The position numbers and the translations under genes were made by a program. Below the pieces are notes generated by a model. It was not told the DNA's origin and did not search any database. It saw nothing but the letters and a program-made list of their open reading frames with translations. Below, piece by piece: positions 43,466 to 51,011 of a DNA stretch of 64,000 bases (the first letter of the stretch is position 1; every line of letters starts with the position of its first letter). This DNA comes from Faecalibacterium sp. I3-3-89 (lineage in GTDB: Bacteria; Bacillota; Clostridia; Oscillospirales; Ruminococcaceae). The stretch lies in contig NZ_CP094468.1 in the NCBI RefSeq assembly GCF_023347275.1, positions 1,550,001 to 1,614,000 of the forward strand, given 5' to 3'.

Positions 43466-44494
43466 TCACAGCCCCGCATTCTCAAACGCATCCCCCACGG
43501 CCTTCTGCAAGGCGCCGATGGAGATGGTGCAGAGGGCCGCGAGGTCGGGGTCGGAGCCGTCGGCGGGGATGGACGCCGCCTCGGCCTCGGTCTTGCCCTT
43601 GAGGTAGCTGCAATAGCCCGCGCTGTGCTCGTACCACTCTTTGCCGAGGGCAGAGGCGCCCCGCATCCCGTAGCCGTCGCCCAGCTCCAGCTTGGTGCGG
43701 ATGGCCTCCGGCGCGGTGATGCCGCCGTCGGCGGCCACGGTGAGGGCAGGCTCGGCCATGTCGCCGATGGCGCTGGTGATGCGGCCGTCGGCGTCCAGTG
43801 TCAGGGCCGCGAAGGTCAGCTCTACCTCGGCGTTCAGGTCCTTATCGTCGGTGGCGGTGACGTCCGAGGAGGCGTTCTCCGCCACCACGCCGAGGCTCAC
43901 CCGGTCGCCCTTGGCCCCGCCGAGGGGGGCGGCGCTGGCGCAGGCCTTCGCCACGGCGTCCCGGTACTTGTCCACCCGGATGGTGCAGCCGGAGAGCAGG
44001 TCGGGGTCGGCGGCCCTGCCGTCCTTGTCCGTTTCCAGCCGGGCGGCCTGCTGGGGTGTCAGGCCGGTGAGGTAGTCGGCGAAGGCGTCGGCCTGCTCGG
44101 CCCAGCCCTTTTTCAGGGAGGACGCCGCCGCCAGCGGGTAGTCGTCCCCTTTCTGGCGCTTGGTGCGGTAGTCGGTGGGCATGGTGACGGCCCCCTTGCC
44201 GTCGGCGGACAGCTCCACCTCCAGCTCGTCCAGCATCACGTCGGCCACCTTCCCCTCCCCGTCCAGCAGGACGGCGGCGGCGATGGTGTGGATGGTGCCG
44301 GTGCGGCCCTCGTCCGAGGTCTCGGTGAGGACGCCGAGGCCGGTCTGCCAGCCGGAGGTCTGGGTGGTGACGGCGCTGCCGGTGGAGCCGGACGAGCCGC
44401 TCATGCTCCCCGGGCGGCTGCCCCCGCGGCAGCCAGCCAGCAGCACAGCCGCCGCAGCGGCCCAGCTCAGGAGGGCTTGTTGTCTGTGTGTCAT
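43466..44494 (-). CDS. Putative lipoprotein with two related domains
   Basis: A 342-residue exported protein. Signal MTHRQQALLSWAAAAAVLLA with lipobox LAGC and a Gly/Ser tether. The mature part consists of two similar halves: both have an LGVxxE start, a VxLDGEGKVADVMLDELEVEL-like strand pair, a GDxYxxxxxSxLxKxW(A/Y)E segment and an AxYLTGLTPQQA-like end (YCSYLKGKTEAEA in the second). I do not recognise the family; an internal duplication is clear. The ATG at 44494 follows AAAGGGAGCGTATCGCGT. It ends 41 bp before the RNA II promoter of locus A, in the same direction. Confidence 0.7.
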   Translation of the reverse strand: MTHRQQALLSWAAAAAVLLAGCRGGSRPGSMSGSSGSTGSAVTTQTSGWQTGLGVLTETSDEGRTGTIHTIAAAVLLDGEGKVADVMLDELEVELSADGKGAVTMPTDYRTKRQKGDDYPLAAASSLKKGWAEQADAFADYLTGLTPQQAARLETDKDGRAADPDLLSGCTIRVDKYRDAVAKACASAAPLGGAKGDRVSLGVVAENASSDVTATDDKDLNAEVELTFAALTLDADGRITSAIGDMAEPALTVAADGGITAPEAIRTKLELGDGYGMRGASALGKEWYEHSAGYCSYLKGKTEAEAASIPADGSDPDLAALCTISIGALQKAVGDAFENAGL

Positions 44495-44601
44495 ACGCGA
44501 TACGCTCCCTTTCATCTCTTTGGGAGCAGTATGCCCCGCCCTGCGGGGGTTCATACACGGGAGGCCCGCCTTTGTCCAGCTTCTCCGTCATGGCTGCGGC
44601 G

Positions 44602-44895
44602 GGGATAACCTCTCCGTCATCGCTTGCGCGATGCCACAGCCCGGGTTGCGGCTCCCAGCGTCTGCTGCGCTGTCGCTTGCATCCTGCTGGCCGCTGCCCC
44701 AACAGCTCCTCCCTGTTTCCGCCGCTGGCGGCGGTCGTCGCCGTTGCTCCTATCGAGGGGAGGCCTTGGCATACCGGAAAGTTTCGCCTTTACACGGAAA
44801 CCTGCCCTCTTCGCCAGAGGCTCCCCTACTAGGGGAGCTGTCACCGAAGGTGACTGAGAGGTTGTACGAAGGACAGCCTGACCGTGAGCCGCTGC
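44602..44895. repeat. Main hairpin repeat family, copy with an internal insertion
   Basis: The copy starts CCTCTCCGTCATCGCTTGCG and resumes at TCGAGGGGAGGCCTTGGC, but about 110 bp separate the GCGATG stem from the left arm of the CCTCCCC stem, which is lost. The rest (CTCTTCGCCAGAGG, CTCCCCTACTAGGGGAG, TCACCGAAGGTGA, TTGTACGAAGGACAGCCTGA) is intact. Confidence 0.75.
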
Positions 44896-44925
44896 GGAAT
44901 CGCCACCCCCGAGCCACGCAGGTTA

Positions 44926-45105
44926 TCTGGCCAAGTTTCAAAATATCAGCGTACCAACGCCGTAAAACGAACTTGGTCATGCTGGCCAACTTCAAGCCCA
45001 AAGACCAAGTTGGAATTTGGTCAGCAAAAGCAACTTGGCCACGTTGGCCAACATCAAAAATATTACTTATATACGTTATTATATTGGAACTTGGTCATCT
45101 AATTT
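44926..45105. repeat. Cluster of TTGGYCA-type short repeats beside a RepA-like gene
   Basis: At least seven copies, in both orientations, of a core AACTTGGYCA or TTGGCCA within 180 bp (e.g. 44929, 44970, 44982, 45004, 45017, 45031, 45043, 45088). The stretch is A+T-rich against a GC-rich background. It covers the 3' end of the following gene's stop region and the gap to the main repeat. Iteron-like; no function shown. Confidence 0.6.
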
Positions 45106-46500
45106 ACAACAGTATGATGAGGAAGAATACCACGAGTTCGTTCCATCCTTTTGTCGGATGACTCGTTTGACCACTTCGCCGCTCTTCACCAGCTCACCAT
45201 AAGCACGATTGTAGGTCTTCTCGCTGCACCCCGTCTCCCTGACCACCTCGGCCCGGAGCTGGGTGTTGGGCATACTGCCCAGCTTTGCCTCGGCCAGCAC
45301 GTCGAGGATGGCTTGGGCGGTGTCGGCCTTGGTCTGGGCGACGCGGACGCGGCGCTCCTCCACAAAGTCGGCGTCCTTCTTGTCGGTGCGGCTGTCAAAG
45401 ACGGCCACCGCCGTGGTCACGCCCTCCACCTGCGTCTGCTCGATGTGGAGCAGGGCCGTGCGGGCCGGGGCGGCGTAGCTGCTCTTCTCGTGGCTGAGGT
45501 AGAGCTGGCCGCTGTTCTTGTCCCGGCCCATCATGAGGACGCTGCGGGCGATGTCCCAGATGTCCGAGCTGTCGGCGAGGCGGGCGCGGCCCGAGACGTT
45601 GGAGCGCTTGTTGGTGTGCATGGCGATGAGGGCTGCGCAGCCCAGCCGCGCGCAGAGGGCCTTGAGGGGCAGCAGGGCGGCCCGCATCTGGTTGCGGCTG
45701 ACCATCTCCACCCCCGCAGGCAGAAAGCTCTGGAGCGGGTCGATGAGGACGAGGGCGGGGGCGGCGCTCTCGATGTACTTGGCGAAGCTCTTGTCCGGGA
45801 TGCACAGGGGGTTGCCGGTGCGGGAGAAGTAGGCGTCGCTGGTCTGTACCATCACCCGGCTCATGTCGGCCCCCGCCGCCATCAGGCGGGCTTTGAGCAC
45901 CTTGGAGGGGTCGTCCTCCCCGGCGAAGATGAGCACCCGGCCGGTCTGTCCGGGGGGCTGGGGGAAGAAGCCGGAGGTCTTTCCCGCCGTGACGTAGGCC
46001 ACCAGCTGGGCCTGCCAGATGCCCTTTCCGGTGCCGCCGTCGGCCCCCAGCAGGGACACCTCGCCCTGCGGCAGCAGCCCCTCCACCAGCCAGCTCACGT
46101 CCCGGACGGGGATGTCGTCGAGGCACTTTGGGATGTAGAGGAAGGGCGAAGAGAGGCGGCGGCGGCGCGCCCGCTCCCGGGCGGCCTCGGCCTTTTCGCG
46201 GTAGGCGGCGTAGTCCTCGCCGATGCGGCTCTGGAACGCCTCGCGGCCCGCGGCCTCCGCCTCGGCCCGGCTCGTGGTCATCCAGTGCTCGACTTTGAAG
46301 GTGAGGCCCTGCCAGAAGCCCAGCTCCTTGGCCCGCGCCTCCACCAGCTGGGGGCGGAAGCAGACGTCCTCGGGGCAGTTCTGCCCCACGAACCAGTAGG
46401 TCAGCGGGGAGAACAGCTCCTCCTCGGTGCGCACCGTGCCGAGGTAGGCCACGAAGTCCTCGTAGCTGCCCGGGGCGCGCTCGGTCTTTTTTTCCTGCAT
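45079..46500 (-). CDS. RepA-like AAA/RecA-fold ATPase
   Basis: A 473-residue protein. The N-terminal 150 residues are charged and helical. The core is a RecA-like hexameric helicase ATPase as in plasmid RSF1010-type RepA: Walker A GADGGTGKG, Walker B region ALVLIDPLQSF, and IAMHTNKRSNVSGRARLADSSD. The C-terminus holds a winged-helix-like DNA-binding segment (GCSEKTYNRAYGELVKSG). This family is found on plasmids, integrative elements and phages. No integrase or relaxase is seen nearby, so this may be a relic. The ATG at 46500 follows GAAAGGAGCAATTCT. Confidence 0.75.
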   Translation of the reverse strand: MQEKKTERAPGSYEDFVAYLGTVRTEEELFSPLTYWFVGQNCPEDVCFRPQLVEARAKELGFWQGLTFKVEHWMTTSRAEAEAAGREAFQSRIGEDYAAYREKAEAARERARRRRLSSPFLYIPKCLDDIPVRDVSWLVEGLLPQGEVSLLGADGGTGKGIWQAQLVAYVTAGKTSGFFPQPPGQTGRVLIFAGEDDPSKVLKARLMAAGADMSRVMVQTSDAYFSRTGNPLCIPDKSFAKYIESAAPALVLIDPLQSFLPAGVEMVSRNQMRAALLPLKALCARLGCAALIAMHTNKRSNVSGRARLADSSDIWDIARSVLMMGRDKNSGQLYLSHEKSSYAAPARTALLHIEQTQVEGVTTAVAVFDSRTDKKDADFVEERRVRVAQTKADTAQAILDVLAEAKLGSMPNTQLRAEVVRETGCSEKTYNRAYGELVKSGEVVKRVIRQKDGTNSWYSSSSYCCKLDDQVPI

Positions 46501-46509
46501 AGAATTGCT

Positions 46510-46551
46510 CCTTTCGTGTTGTTTCGTTGCTCCAATTATAACTACGAAAGG
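46510..46551. promoter_or_regulatory. 8-bp inverted repeat around the RepA-like gene's -10
   Basis: CCTTTCGT (46510-46517) and ACGAAAGG (46544-46551) flank the -10 and start region; one arm includes the Shine-Dalgarno. Possible autoregulatory operator. Confidence 0.5.
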
Positions 46552-46563
46552 TTGTGTCGTCAA
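46535..46563 (-). promoter_or_regulatory. Predicted promoter of the RepA-like gene
   Basis: Minus strand TTGACG, 17 bp, TATAAT. Confidence 0.7.
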
Positions 46564-46619
46564 GGAAAGCTTTCCGCGCTTTTTTGCACGGAAAAGTGGG
46601 GATGCGGGGTTCGTTCGTG

Positions 46620-46648
46620 TTCCTTTTCGTCGAAAAGTGTGTTATACT
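46620..46648 (+). promoter_or_regulatory. RNA I promoter, toxin locus B, with palindrome
   Basis: TTCCTT, 17 bp, TATACT with extended TGT; palindrome CTTTTCGTCGAAAAG at 46623-46637. Predicted start near 46655. Confidence 0.7.
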
Positions 46649-46694
46649 GGTCTTGCGGTTCACCCCGTAATCCTTTACGGGAGGGGGTGAAACA

Positions 46695-46796
46695 ATGGAC
46701 TATCTTATTACACTTTTAGTATCTGTCGCAGCAGATGTTGTGTCTCACTTCATTTGCAAATGGCTTGACAAGTACGACAAGAACCGCAAAGCCTAA
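46695..46796 (+). CDS. Fst-like small membrane peptide, type I toxin candidate (locus B)
   Basis: A 33-residue peptide starting MDYLITLLVSVAADVVSH, then FICKWLDKYDKNRKA. Same plan as locus A with a different N-terminus and a more charged tail. GGGAGGGGGTGAAACA precedes the ATG. The segment 46684-46716 recurs at 46844-46876 beyond the terminator (shared GGGGGTGAA, CAATGGACTATCTT, TACACTTT). First of three tandem loci. Confidence 0.75.
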   Translation: MDYLITLLVSVAADVVSHFICKWLDKYDKNRKA

Positions 46797-46840
46797 AAAG
46801 GAAAGCCCCCTTGGAGTTGCAGCTCCGAGGGGGCTTTTCC
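46797..46840. terminator. Shared bidirectional terminator, locus B
   Basis: AAAGCCCCCTTGGAG pairs with CTCCGAGGGGGCTTTT, with T/A runs on both sides. Confidence 0.85.
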
Positions 46841-46878
46841 ATTGGGGGTGAAGCCAATGGACTATCTTTACACTTTCT
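46797..46878 (-). ncRNA. Predicted antisense RNA II, locus B
   Basis: Minus strand promoter TTGACT, 16 bp, TATAAT (46885-46912). The transcript would contain the complement of CAATGGACTATCTT, covering the toxin start codon, and end at the shared terminator. Confidence 0.7.
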
Positions 46879-46944
46879 GTTTTTATTATATGCGATTCCC
46901 CGCAAAAGTCAAGCGCTGTGCAGAAACTTTACAGAGCTGACCGG

Positions 46945-47155
46945 TTTGCCAAAGGCTCCCCCTTTGGGGGAGCTGGCGAGCGGAGCGAGACTGAGAGGGC
47001 AAGGATGCTGACGGAGAATCATAAGCGCGGCGATAGTATCGCTCTGACGGAGGGCCTGCTTATCGCTGCGCGGCGGCTCTCGGGAGACGGGCTAGCCCTC
47101 TCCGTCATTGCTTCGCAATGCCACCTCTCCCATAGGGAGAGGCTTTCGCCCGCGG
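46945..47155. repeat. Composite hairpin repeats inserted between loci B and C
   Basis: GGCTCCCCCTTTGGGGGAGC, GAGCGGAGCGAGACTGAGAG, GCGATAGTATCGC, then CCTCTCCGTCATTGCTTCGC, AATG and TCTCCCATAGGGAGA. The last block is nearly identical to 27.58-27.63 kb. Confidence 0.75.
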
Positions 47156-47179
47156 GCAGGCGGAATGTGTTCGTTTGTG

Positions 47180-47208
47180 TTCCTTTTCGTCGAAAAGTGT
47201 GCTATAAT
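47180..47208 (+). promoter_or_regulatory. RNA I promoter, toxin locus C, with palindrome
   Basis: TTCCTT, 17 bp, TATAAT with extended TGC; palindrome at 47183-47197. Predicted start near 47215. Confidence 0.7.
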
Positions 47209-47257
47209 AAGCCTGCGGCCTTGCCCGCCGACATTGTTCGGAAGGGAGGTGAAGGCA

Positions 47258-47362
47258 GTGATCCATATTCTCACGATTTTGGAGTCGGTCATAGCAAATG
47301 TGATCTCCCATTACATTTGCAAGTGGCTTGACCGGCTCGACAAGGACCGCAAGCCCGACTAA
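47258..47362 (+). CDS. Fst-like small membrane peptide, type I toxin candidate (locus C)
   Basis: A 34-residue peptide with a GTG start, reading MIHILTILESVIANVISH then YICKWLDRLDKDRKPD. It is the most diverged copy, with a Glu inside the predicted helix and an acidic C-terminal residue, so it may be less active (inference). GAAGGGAGGTGAAGGCA precedes the start. The segment 47248-47279 recurs at 47409-47437 (shared GGTGAAG, CAGTG, TCTCACGATT). Confidence 0.7.
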   Translation: MIHILTILESVIANVISHYICKWLDRLDKDRKPD

Positions 47363-47438
47363 GCGGAAAGCCCCCTTGGAGTTGCAGCTCCTTGGGGGCT
47401 TTTCATTTGGTGAAGTCAGTGGAACTTCTCACGATTCC
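47363..47438 (-). ncRNA. Predicted antisense RNA II, locus C
   Basis: Minus strand promoter TTGACT, 16 bp, TATAAT (47445-47472). Carries the complement of TCTCACGATT and of the GGTGAAG/CAGTG start region of its own toxin; ends at the hairpin AAAGCCCCCTTGGAG/CTCCTTGGGGGCTTTT (47366-47404). Confidence 0.7.
47366..47404. terminator. Shared bidirectional terminator, locus C
   Basis: AAAGCCCCCTTGGAG pairs with the CTCC and GGGGGCTTTT arms; one side mismatch is changed relative to locus B while pairing is kept. Confidence 0.85.
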
Positions 47439-47533
47439 ACTTTTATTATATGCCCTTCCCCGCAAAAGTCAAGCGCTGTGCGGAAAGTTTACAGAGCCGA
47501 CCGGCAGACCTCGCCGCAATGCGCCCGTTTCTG

Positions 47534-47562
47534 TTCCTTTTCGTCGAAAAGTGTGTTATACT
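47534..47562 (+). promoter_or_regulatory. RNA I promoter, toxin locus D, with palindrome
   Basis: TTCCTT, 17 bp, TATACT with extended TGT; palindrome at 47537-47551. Predicted start near 47569. Confidence 0.7.
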
Positions 47563-47612
47563 GGTCTTGCGGCCTTGCCCGCCGACATTGTTCGGAAGGG
47601 AGGTGTTGCCCA

Positions 47613-47714
47613 ATGGCGTATATTTCCACATTTATCCTGTCCGTCGCAGCGAATGTAGCGTCTTACTACATCTGCAAGTGGCTTGACGGATGGCTGAAGG
47701 GCCGCAAGCACTAA
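47613..47714 (+). CDS. Fst-like small membrane peptide, type I toxin candidate (locus D)
   Basis: A 33-residue peptide whose residues 10-33 (SVAANVASYYICKWLDGW plus the basic tail LKGRKH) are identical to those of locus A, while the first nine (MAYISTFIL) differ. GAAGGGAGGTGTTGCCCA precedes the ATG. The segment 47601-47632 recurs at 47764-47795 (shared GGTGTTGCC, ATG, CGTAT, ATTTCCACAT). Confidence 0.75.
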   Translation: MAYISTFILSVAANVASYYICKWLDGWLKGRKH

Positions 47715-47801
47715 AAAGGACCCCCTTTCGGAGATTGCCGCTCCGAGAGGGGGTCTTTTCTTTTGGTGTTGCCTGATGACGTATTTATTTCCACATCCGT
47801 C
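47715..47801 (-). ncRNA. Predicted antisense RNA II, locus D
   Basis: Minus strand promoter TTGACT, 16 bp, TATACT (47808-47835). It begins 17 bp after the stop of the cardiolipin synthase gene on the same strand, so read-through from that gene would also produce it. Confidence 0.7.
47718..47760. terminator. Shared bidirectional terminator, locus D
   Basis: GACCCCC/GGGGGTC and CGGAG/CTCCG arms as in locus A. Confidence 0.85.
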
Positions 47802-47851
47802 ATCTTTAGTATATGCGATTCTCCGCAAAAGTCAAGCGCTGCACAGAAACT

Positions 47852-49390
47852 TTACATCAGCGGACTCAGCAGCCGCAGCACGGTATCCAGCAGCGTGCCC
47901 GGGAGGGAGGTGCGGCAGTCGGCCAGATGCACCTCGCGGCAGGCGGGCAGGGTGCGGAGGACGTCGTCCCGGAGGACGGCGATCTGGCTGTTGTAGAGCA
48001 GCAGCGCCCCGCACTCGAAGTGGAGGTAGAGGCTGCGGTAGTCCATGTTGATGCTGCCCACTACGGCGGCGCGGTCGTCGCTGACGTAGCACTTGGCGTG
48101 GAGGAAGCCGGGGCTGAACTCGTAGATGCGCACCCCGGCCCGCAGCAGGGGCAGATAGTACGACCGGGTGAGCCGGTAGACCAGCTTCTTGTCCGGGATG
48201 CCGGGCAGCACCAGCCGGACGTCCACCCCCCGCTTGGCCGCCGACTTGAGGGCCTCCAGCATGGTCTCCCCCACCGCGAAATAGGGGGTGTAGATATAGA
48301 CGTACCGCTGGGCCTGATGGATGATATTCAGATAGACCGTCTCGGCCAGCGCCTCCTCGTCGAGGGGGCTGTCGCCGTAGGGCTGCACCACTCCGTCCGA
48401 CCGGTCGGGCAGGGCCTCGGGCCGGGGCGCGAAGGGGGTGTAGTCCGTCTCGCTGGGGCGGAAGGCGTTCCAGTGCTCGAGGAACATCACCGTAAAGTTC
48501 CACACCGCCGCGCCCTCGGTGCGCAGGGCCGCGTCCTTCCAGTAGCCGAACCGCTCCTCGGCGTTGATATACTCGTCCGCGAGGTTGATGCCCCCGGTGT
48601 AGGCCACGCTGCCGTCCACCACCACGATCTTCCGGTGGTCGCGGTGGTTCATGACCAGCGACACCAGCGGCACCACGGGGTTGAAGGGGATGCACCGGAT
48701 GTGCGCCCGCTCCATCCGCACCACGAAGTCCGACGGCAGGCCCAAGAGGCTGCCGAAATCGTCGTAGATGAGCCGGACGTCCACCCCCTCGGCGGCCTTG
48801 CGGACGAGGATGTCCTCCACCCCGCCCCACATCCTGCCGGTGCGGACGATGAAGAACTCAAGGAAGATGAACCGCTCCGCCCTCTCGAGGTCGGCCAGAA
48901 GGTCGGGGTACATCTCCTCGCCGCAGGGGTAGTATTTCGCCGTGGTGTCCTTCCATGCGGGGTAAGGGCCGTAGTCGGCGATATAGCGGCACAGCCCCCG
49001 GCTGGCGGGGTCGAGGGCCTCGGTCTGGCCCGGCTGCTGGGCGAGGTCGGCGGTGTGCTGGCGCTCCACCGCCTGCATCCGCTGGCGCATCCGCTTGGCA
49101 GGGGCCTTGTTGCCGAAGGCCAGATAGAGCGCCCCGCCCAGCAGGGGCATCAGCCCGATGAGGACGAGCCAGATGATCTTGTAGTCGCTGTTCTCGTCCT
49201 TCCGCACGAGGTAGAGGGTGATGAAGAGGCTGAGGACGTTCAGCCCCGCATTCACCCACACCTTTCCGGCCGTGAGGGAGAAGAAGGCCCAGAGCAGCCA
49301 GCCGATCTGTAGCAAAACAAGGGCCACTGTGACCATGGCCCTGTTGATGACACGATTGAAGAACCGGACGACCGGCAGCCGAAAGAACAT
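47852..49390 (-). CDS. cls: Cardiolipin synthase (phospholipase D family)
   Basis: A 512-residue membrane enzyme that makes cardiolipin from two phosphatidylglycerols. Two N-terminal membrane helices (about 20-42 and 50-66 plus a third near 72-92) precede two PLD catalytic modules: NHRDHRKIVVVDG (HxKxxxxD-type, first) and FLHAKCYVSDDRAAVVGSIN (second). GLPSDF and YTGGINLADEYI are family features. GCAGGGGAGGCGCAG precedes the ATG. It transcribes toward toxin loci D-B on the antitoxin strand. Confidence 0.95.
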   Translation of the reverse strand: MFFRLPVVRFFNRVINRAMVTVALVLLQIGWLLWAFFSLTAGKVWVNAGLNVLSLFITLYLVRKDENSDYKIIWLVLIGLMPLLGGALYLAFGNKAPAKRMRQRMQAVERQHTADLAQQPGQTEALDPASRGLCRYIADYGPYPAWKDTTAKYYPCGEEMYPDLLADLERAERFIFLEFFIVRTGRMWGGVEDILVRKAAEGVDVRLIYDDFGSLLGLPSDFVVRMERAHIRCIPFNPVVPLVSLVMNHRDHRKIVVVDGSVAYTGGINLADEYINAEERFGYWKDAALRTEGAAVWNFTVMFLEHWNAFRPSETDYTPFAPRPEALPDRSDGVVQPYGDSPLDEEALAETVYLNIIHQAQRYVYIYTPYFAVGETMLEALKSAAKRGVDVRLVLPGIPDKKLVYRLTRSYYLPLLRAGVRIYEFSPGFLHAKCYVSDDRAAVVGSINMDYRSLYLHFECGALLLYNSQIAVLRDDVLRTLPACREVHLADCRTSLPGTLLDTVLRLLSPLM

Positions 49391-49433
49391 CTGCGCCTCC
49401 CCTGCTGCCCTGCGGCAGCATTTTTATGGGAAT

Positions 49434-49462
49434 AGTATAGCGCAGCGGATGGAATAATTCAA
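49434..49462 (-). promoter_or_regulatory. Predicted promoter of the cardiolipin synthase gene
   Basis: Minus strand TTGAAT, 17 bp, TATACT, just after the degV stop. Confidence 0.7.
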
Positions 49463-49464
49463 GC

Positions 49465-50301
49465 TCAGGCGTCTGCGTCCTCGAAGCCCACCATGAGACC
49501 GCCCAGCTCGGCGTAGTAGCTGCACAGGCCGCCGCACTCGGTCACGCGCACCTGCGCCCCCTCAAAGACCGCCTTTACCATATGCATCAGGCGCTCGGCG
49601 GCGGCGGGGTTGCCGCAGTGGGCGATGACCACCTTGCCGTGGGCGTAGCCGTGGCCCTTCAGCTCCAGCACGAGGCGCTCCAGTGCGCCGTGCTCGCCCC
49701 GGGTCTTGCACAAAACGTCCAGCTCGCCCACATCGCTGGCCTTGCCGATGACCCGGATGTTGAGCATCCGCGCCACAGCGGCCACGGCGGGCTTCACCCG
49801 GCCATTGCGGGCCAGATTTGCCAGCGATTCCAGCGAGAAGAGCAGGTGGGTGTGGCGGCGGTAGCGCAGCATCTCCTCGCAGACGTCGTCAAAGGCCATC
49901 CCCTCGGCCAGCAGGTCGCGGATGTGCTCGGCCAGCAGCACCAGCTCCGGCCCTGCGGAGAGGCTGTCCAGCACAAAGACCTGTGCCCCCGGGTGCTCGG
50001 CCTGATACTCCTCGGCGGCCAGCTGGGCGGCGTTGCAGCTGCCCGACAGGGTGCCGGTGATGGTGATGGCGTAGATCTCGTCCGCGCCCTCGTAGGCCTC
50101 CAGCCAGTCGCCGATGTTGGGGCAGGAGGTGCTGGTCTTGCCCTTGTAGGTCCGCAGGGTGGTCGCCATCTCCACGGCGTCCAGCGTGCCATCGTCGAGA
50201 TATTCCCGCTCGTCGGTCACGATCTTGAGGGGGACGGCGGCAAAATCCACGCCGTCCAGCTGATACAGGCTGGCAGAAGAGTCCACAACGATTCGTTTCA
50301 T
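49465..50301 (-). CDS. DegV-family fatty-acid-binding protein
   Basis: A 278-residue DegV (FakB-like) protein; the family binds a fatty acid and presents it to the FakA kinase for phospholipid synthesis. VVDSSASL near the N-terminus, TSCPNIGDWLEAYEG, and ITGTLSGSCNAAQLAAE (the fatty-acid carboxylate loop) fit. C-terminal CGNPAAAERL is also typical. The ATG at 50301 (MKRIVV) follows GGAGATAGATGAG. Its neighbour is a phospholipid enzyme, consistent with a lipid role. Confidence 0.9.
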   Translation of the reverse strand: MKRIVVDSSASLYQLDGVDFAAVPLKIVTDEREYLDDGTLDAVEMATTLRTYKGKTSTSCPNIGDWLEAYEGADEIYAITITGTLSGSCNAAQLAAEEYQAEHPGAQVFVLDSLSAGPELVLLAEHIRDLLAEGMAFDDVCEEMLRYRRHTHLLFSLESLANLARNGRVKPAVAAVARMLNIRVIGKASDVGELDVLCKTRGEHGALERLVLELKGHGYAHGKVVIAHCGNPAAAERLMHMVKAVFEGAQVRVTECGGLCSYYAELGGLMVGFEDADA

Positions 50302-50357
50302 CTCATCTATCTCCATTCCGGCGGGTGTCCGCCGCATTTTTTACGTTCGATGAGTCC

Positions 50358-50386
50358 ACTATATCAGCTTTTCAAAACCCTGTCAA
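50358..50386 (-). promoter_or_regulatory. Predicted promoter of the degV-family gene
   Basis: Minus strand perfect TTGACA, 17 bp, TATAGT. Confidence 0.75.
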
Positions 50387-50441
50387 GTGATTTGCAAAAT
50401 TCTTTACAAGGCTTTCATAAACGGTTGACCCGGAGGTGAAA

Positions 50442-51008
50442 ATGCGCTATACTACCAGCATGGATCAGGAAATGAAACGACGTGTCACGGCCTGCGCCGC
50501 CGGCTTCAGCCTCCCGCGCTATCGGGAGCTGCCCGCCGTGGGCCTCTATCTCGACCAGAGCGTACAGCTGGTCAACAGCTGCTTCCGGGGCTTCCCCGGG
50601 GTGGAGCTTACCCCCTCGATGGTGAGCAATTATGTCAAGAAAGGAGTCATCTCCCACCCCGTCAAAAAGAAGTATTCCCGCGAGCAGCTGGCCGCTCTCC
50701 TCTACATCGTGCTGTCCAAGAACGTCCTCTCGCTGGAAAACATCGAGATGCTGTTCCGGATGCAGCGCGCCCACTGCACCGCCGCCGAGGCCTACGACTC
50801 CTTCTGCGACGAGGTGGAGAACTGCCTGCCCTTCATCTTCGGGGCCAGCTCCTCCATCCGCGACCTCGACCCCGACGCCAACGACGAAAAACGGCTGCTG
50901 CGAGGCACCATCGTCGCGGCGGTGAATAAAATGTACCTCGACTGCTGCTTCGTCGCCATGCGGCAGGAGCAGGCCCTCTGGCCGGGGATACTGGGGGATC
51001 TGGAATAG
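50442..51008 (+). CDS. DUF1836 domain protein
   Basis: A 188-residue soluble protein of the DUF1836 family, common in Clostridia and of unknown function. The N-terminal part has LTPSMVSNYVKKGVISHPVK, which looks like a MerR-type winged-helix DNA-binding segment, followed by YSREQLAALLYIVLSKNVLS. The C-terminal part is helical. It may be a regulator (inference). The ATG at 50442 lies 5 nt after GGAGG; a GTG two codons earlier overlaps the Shine-Dalgarno, and an ATG at 50460 is an alternative. Confidence 0.75.
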   Translation: MRYTTSMDQEMKRRVTACAAGFSLPRYRELPAVGLYLDQSVQLVNSCFRGFPGVELTPSMVSNYVKKGVISHPVKKKYSREQLAALLYIVLSKNVLSLENIEMLFRMQRAHCTAAEAYDSFCDEVENCLPFIFGASSSIRDLDPDANDEKRLLRGTIVAAVNKMYLDCCFVAMRQEQALWPGILGDLE

Positions 51009-51011
51009 CCC

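Noticed and set aside
43283-44608. A 441-codon plus-strand frame
   Set aside because: It runs antisense through the two-domain lipoprotein gene and through the toxin terminator and repeats; composition is that of a shadow.
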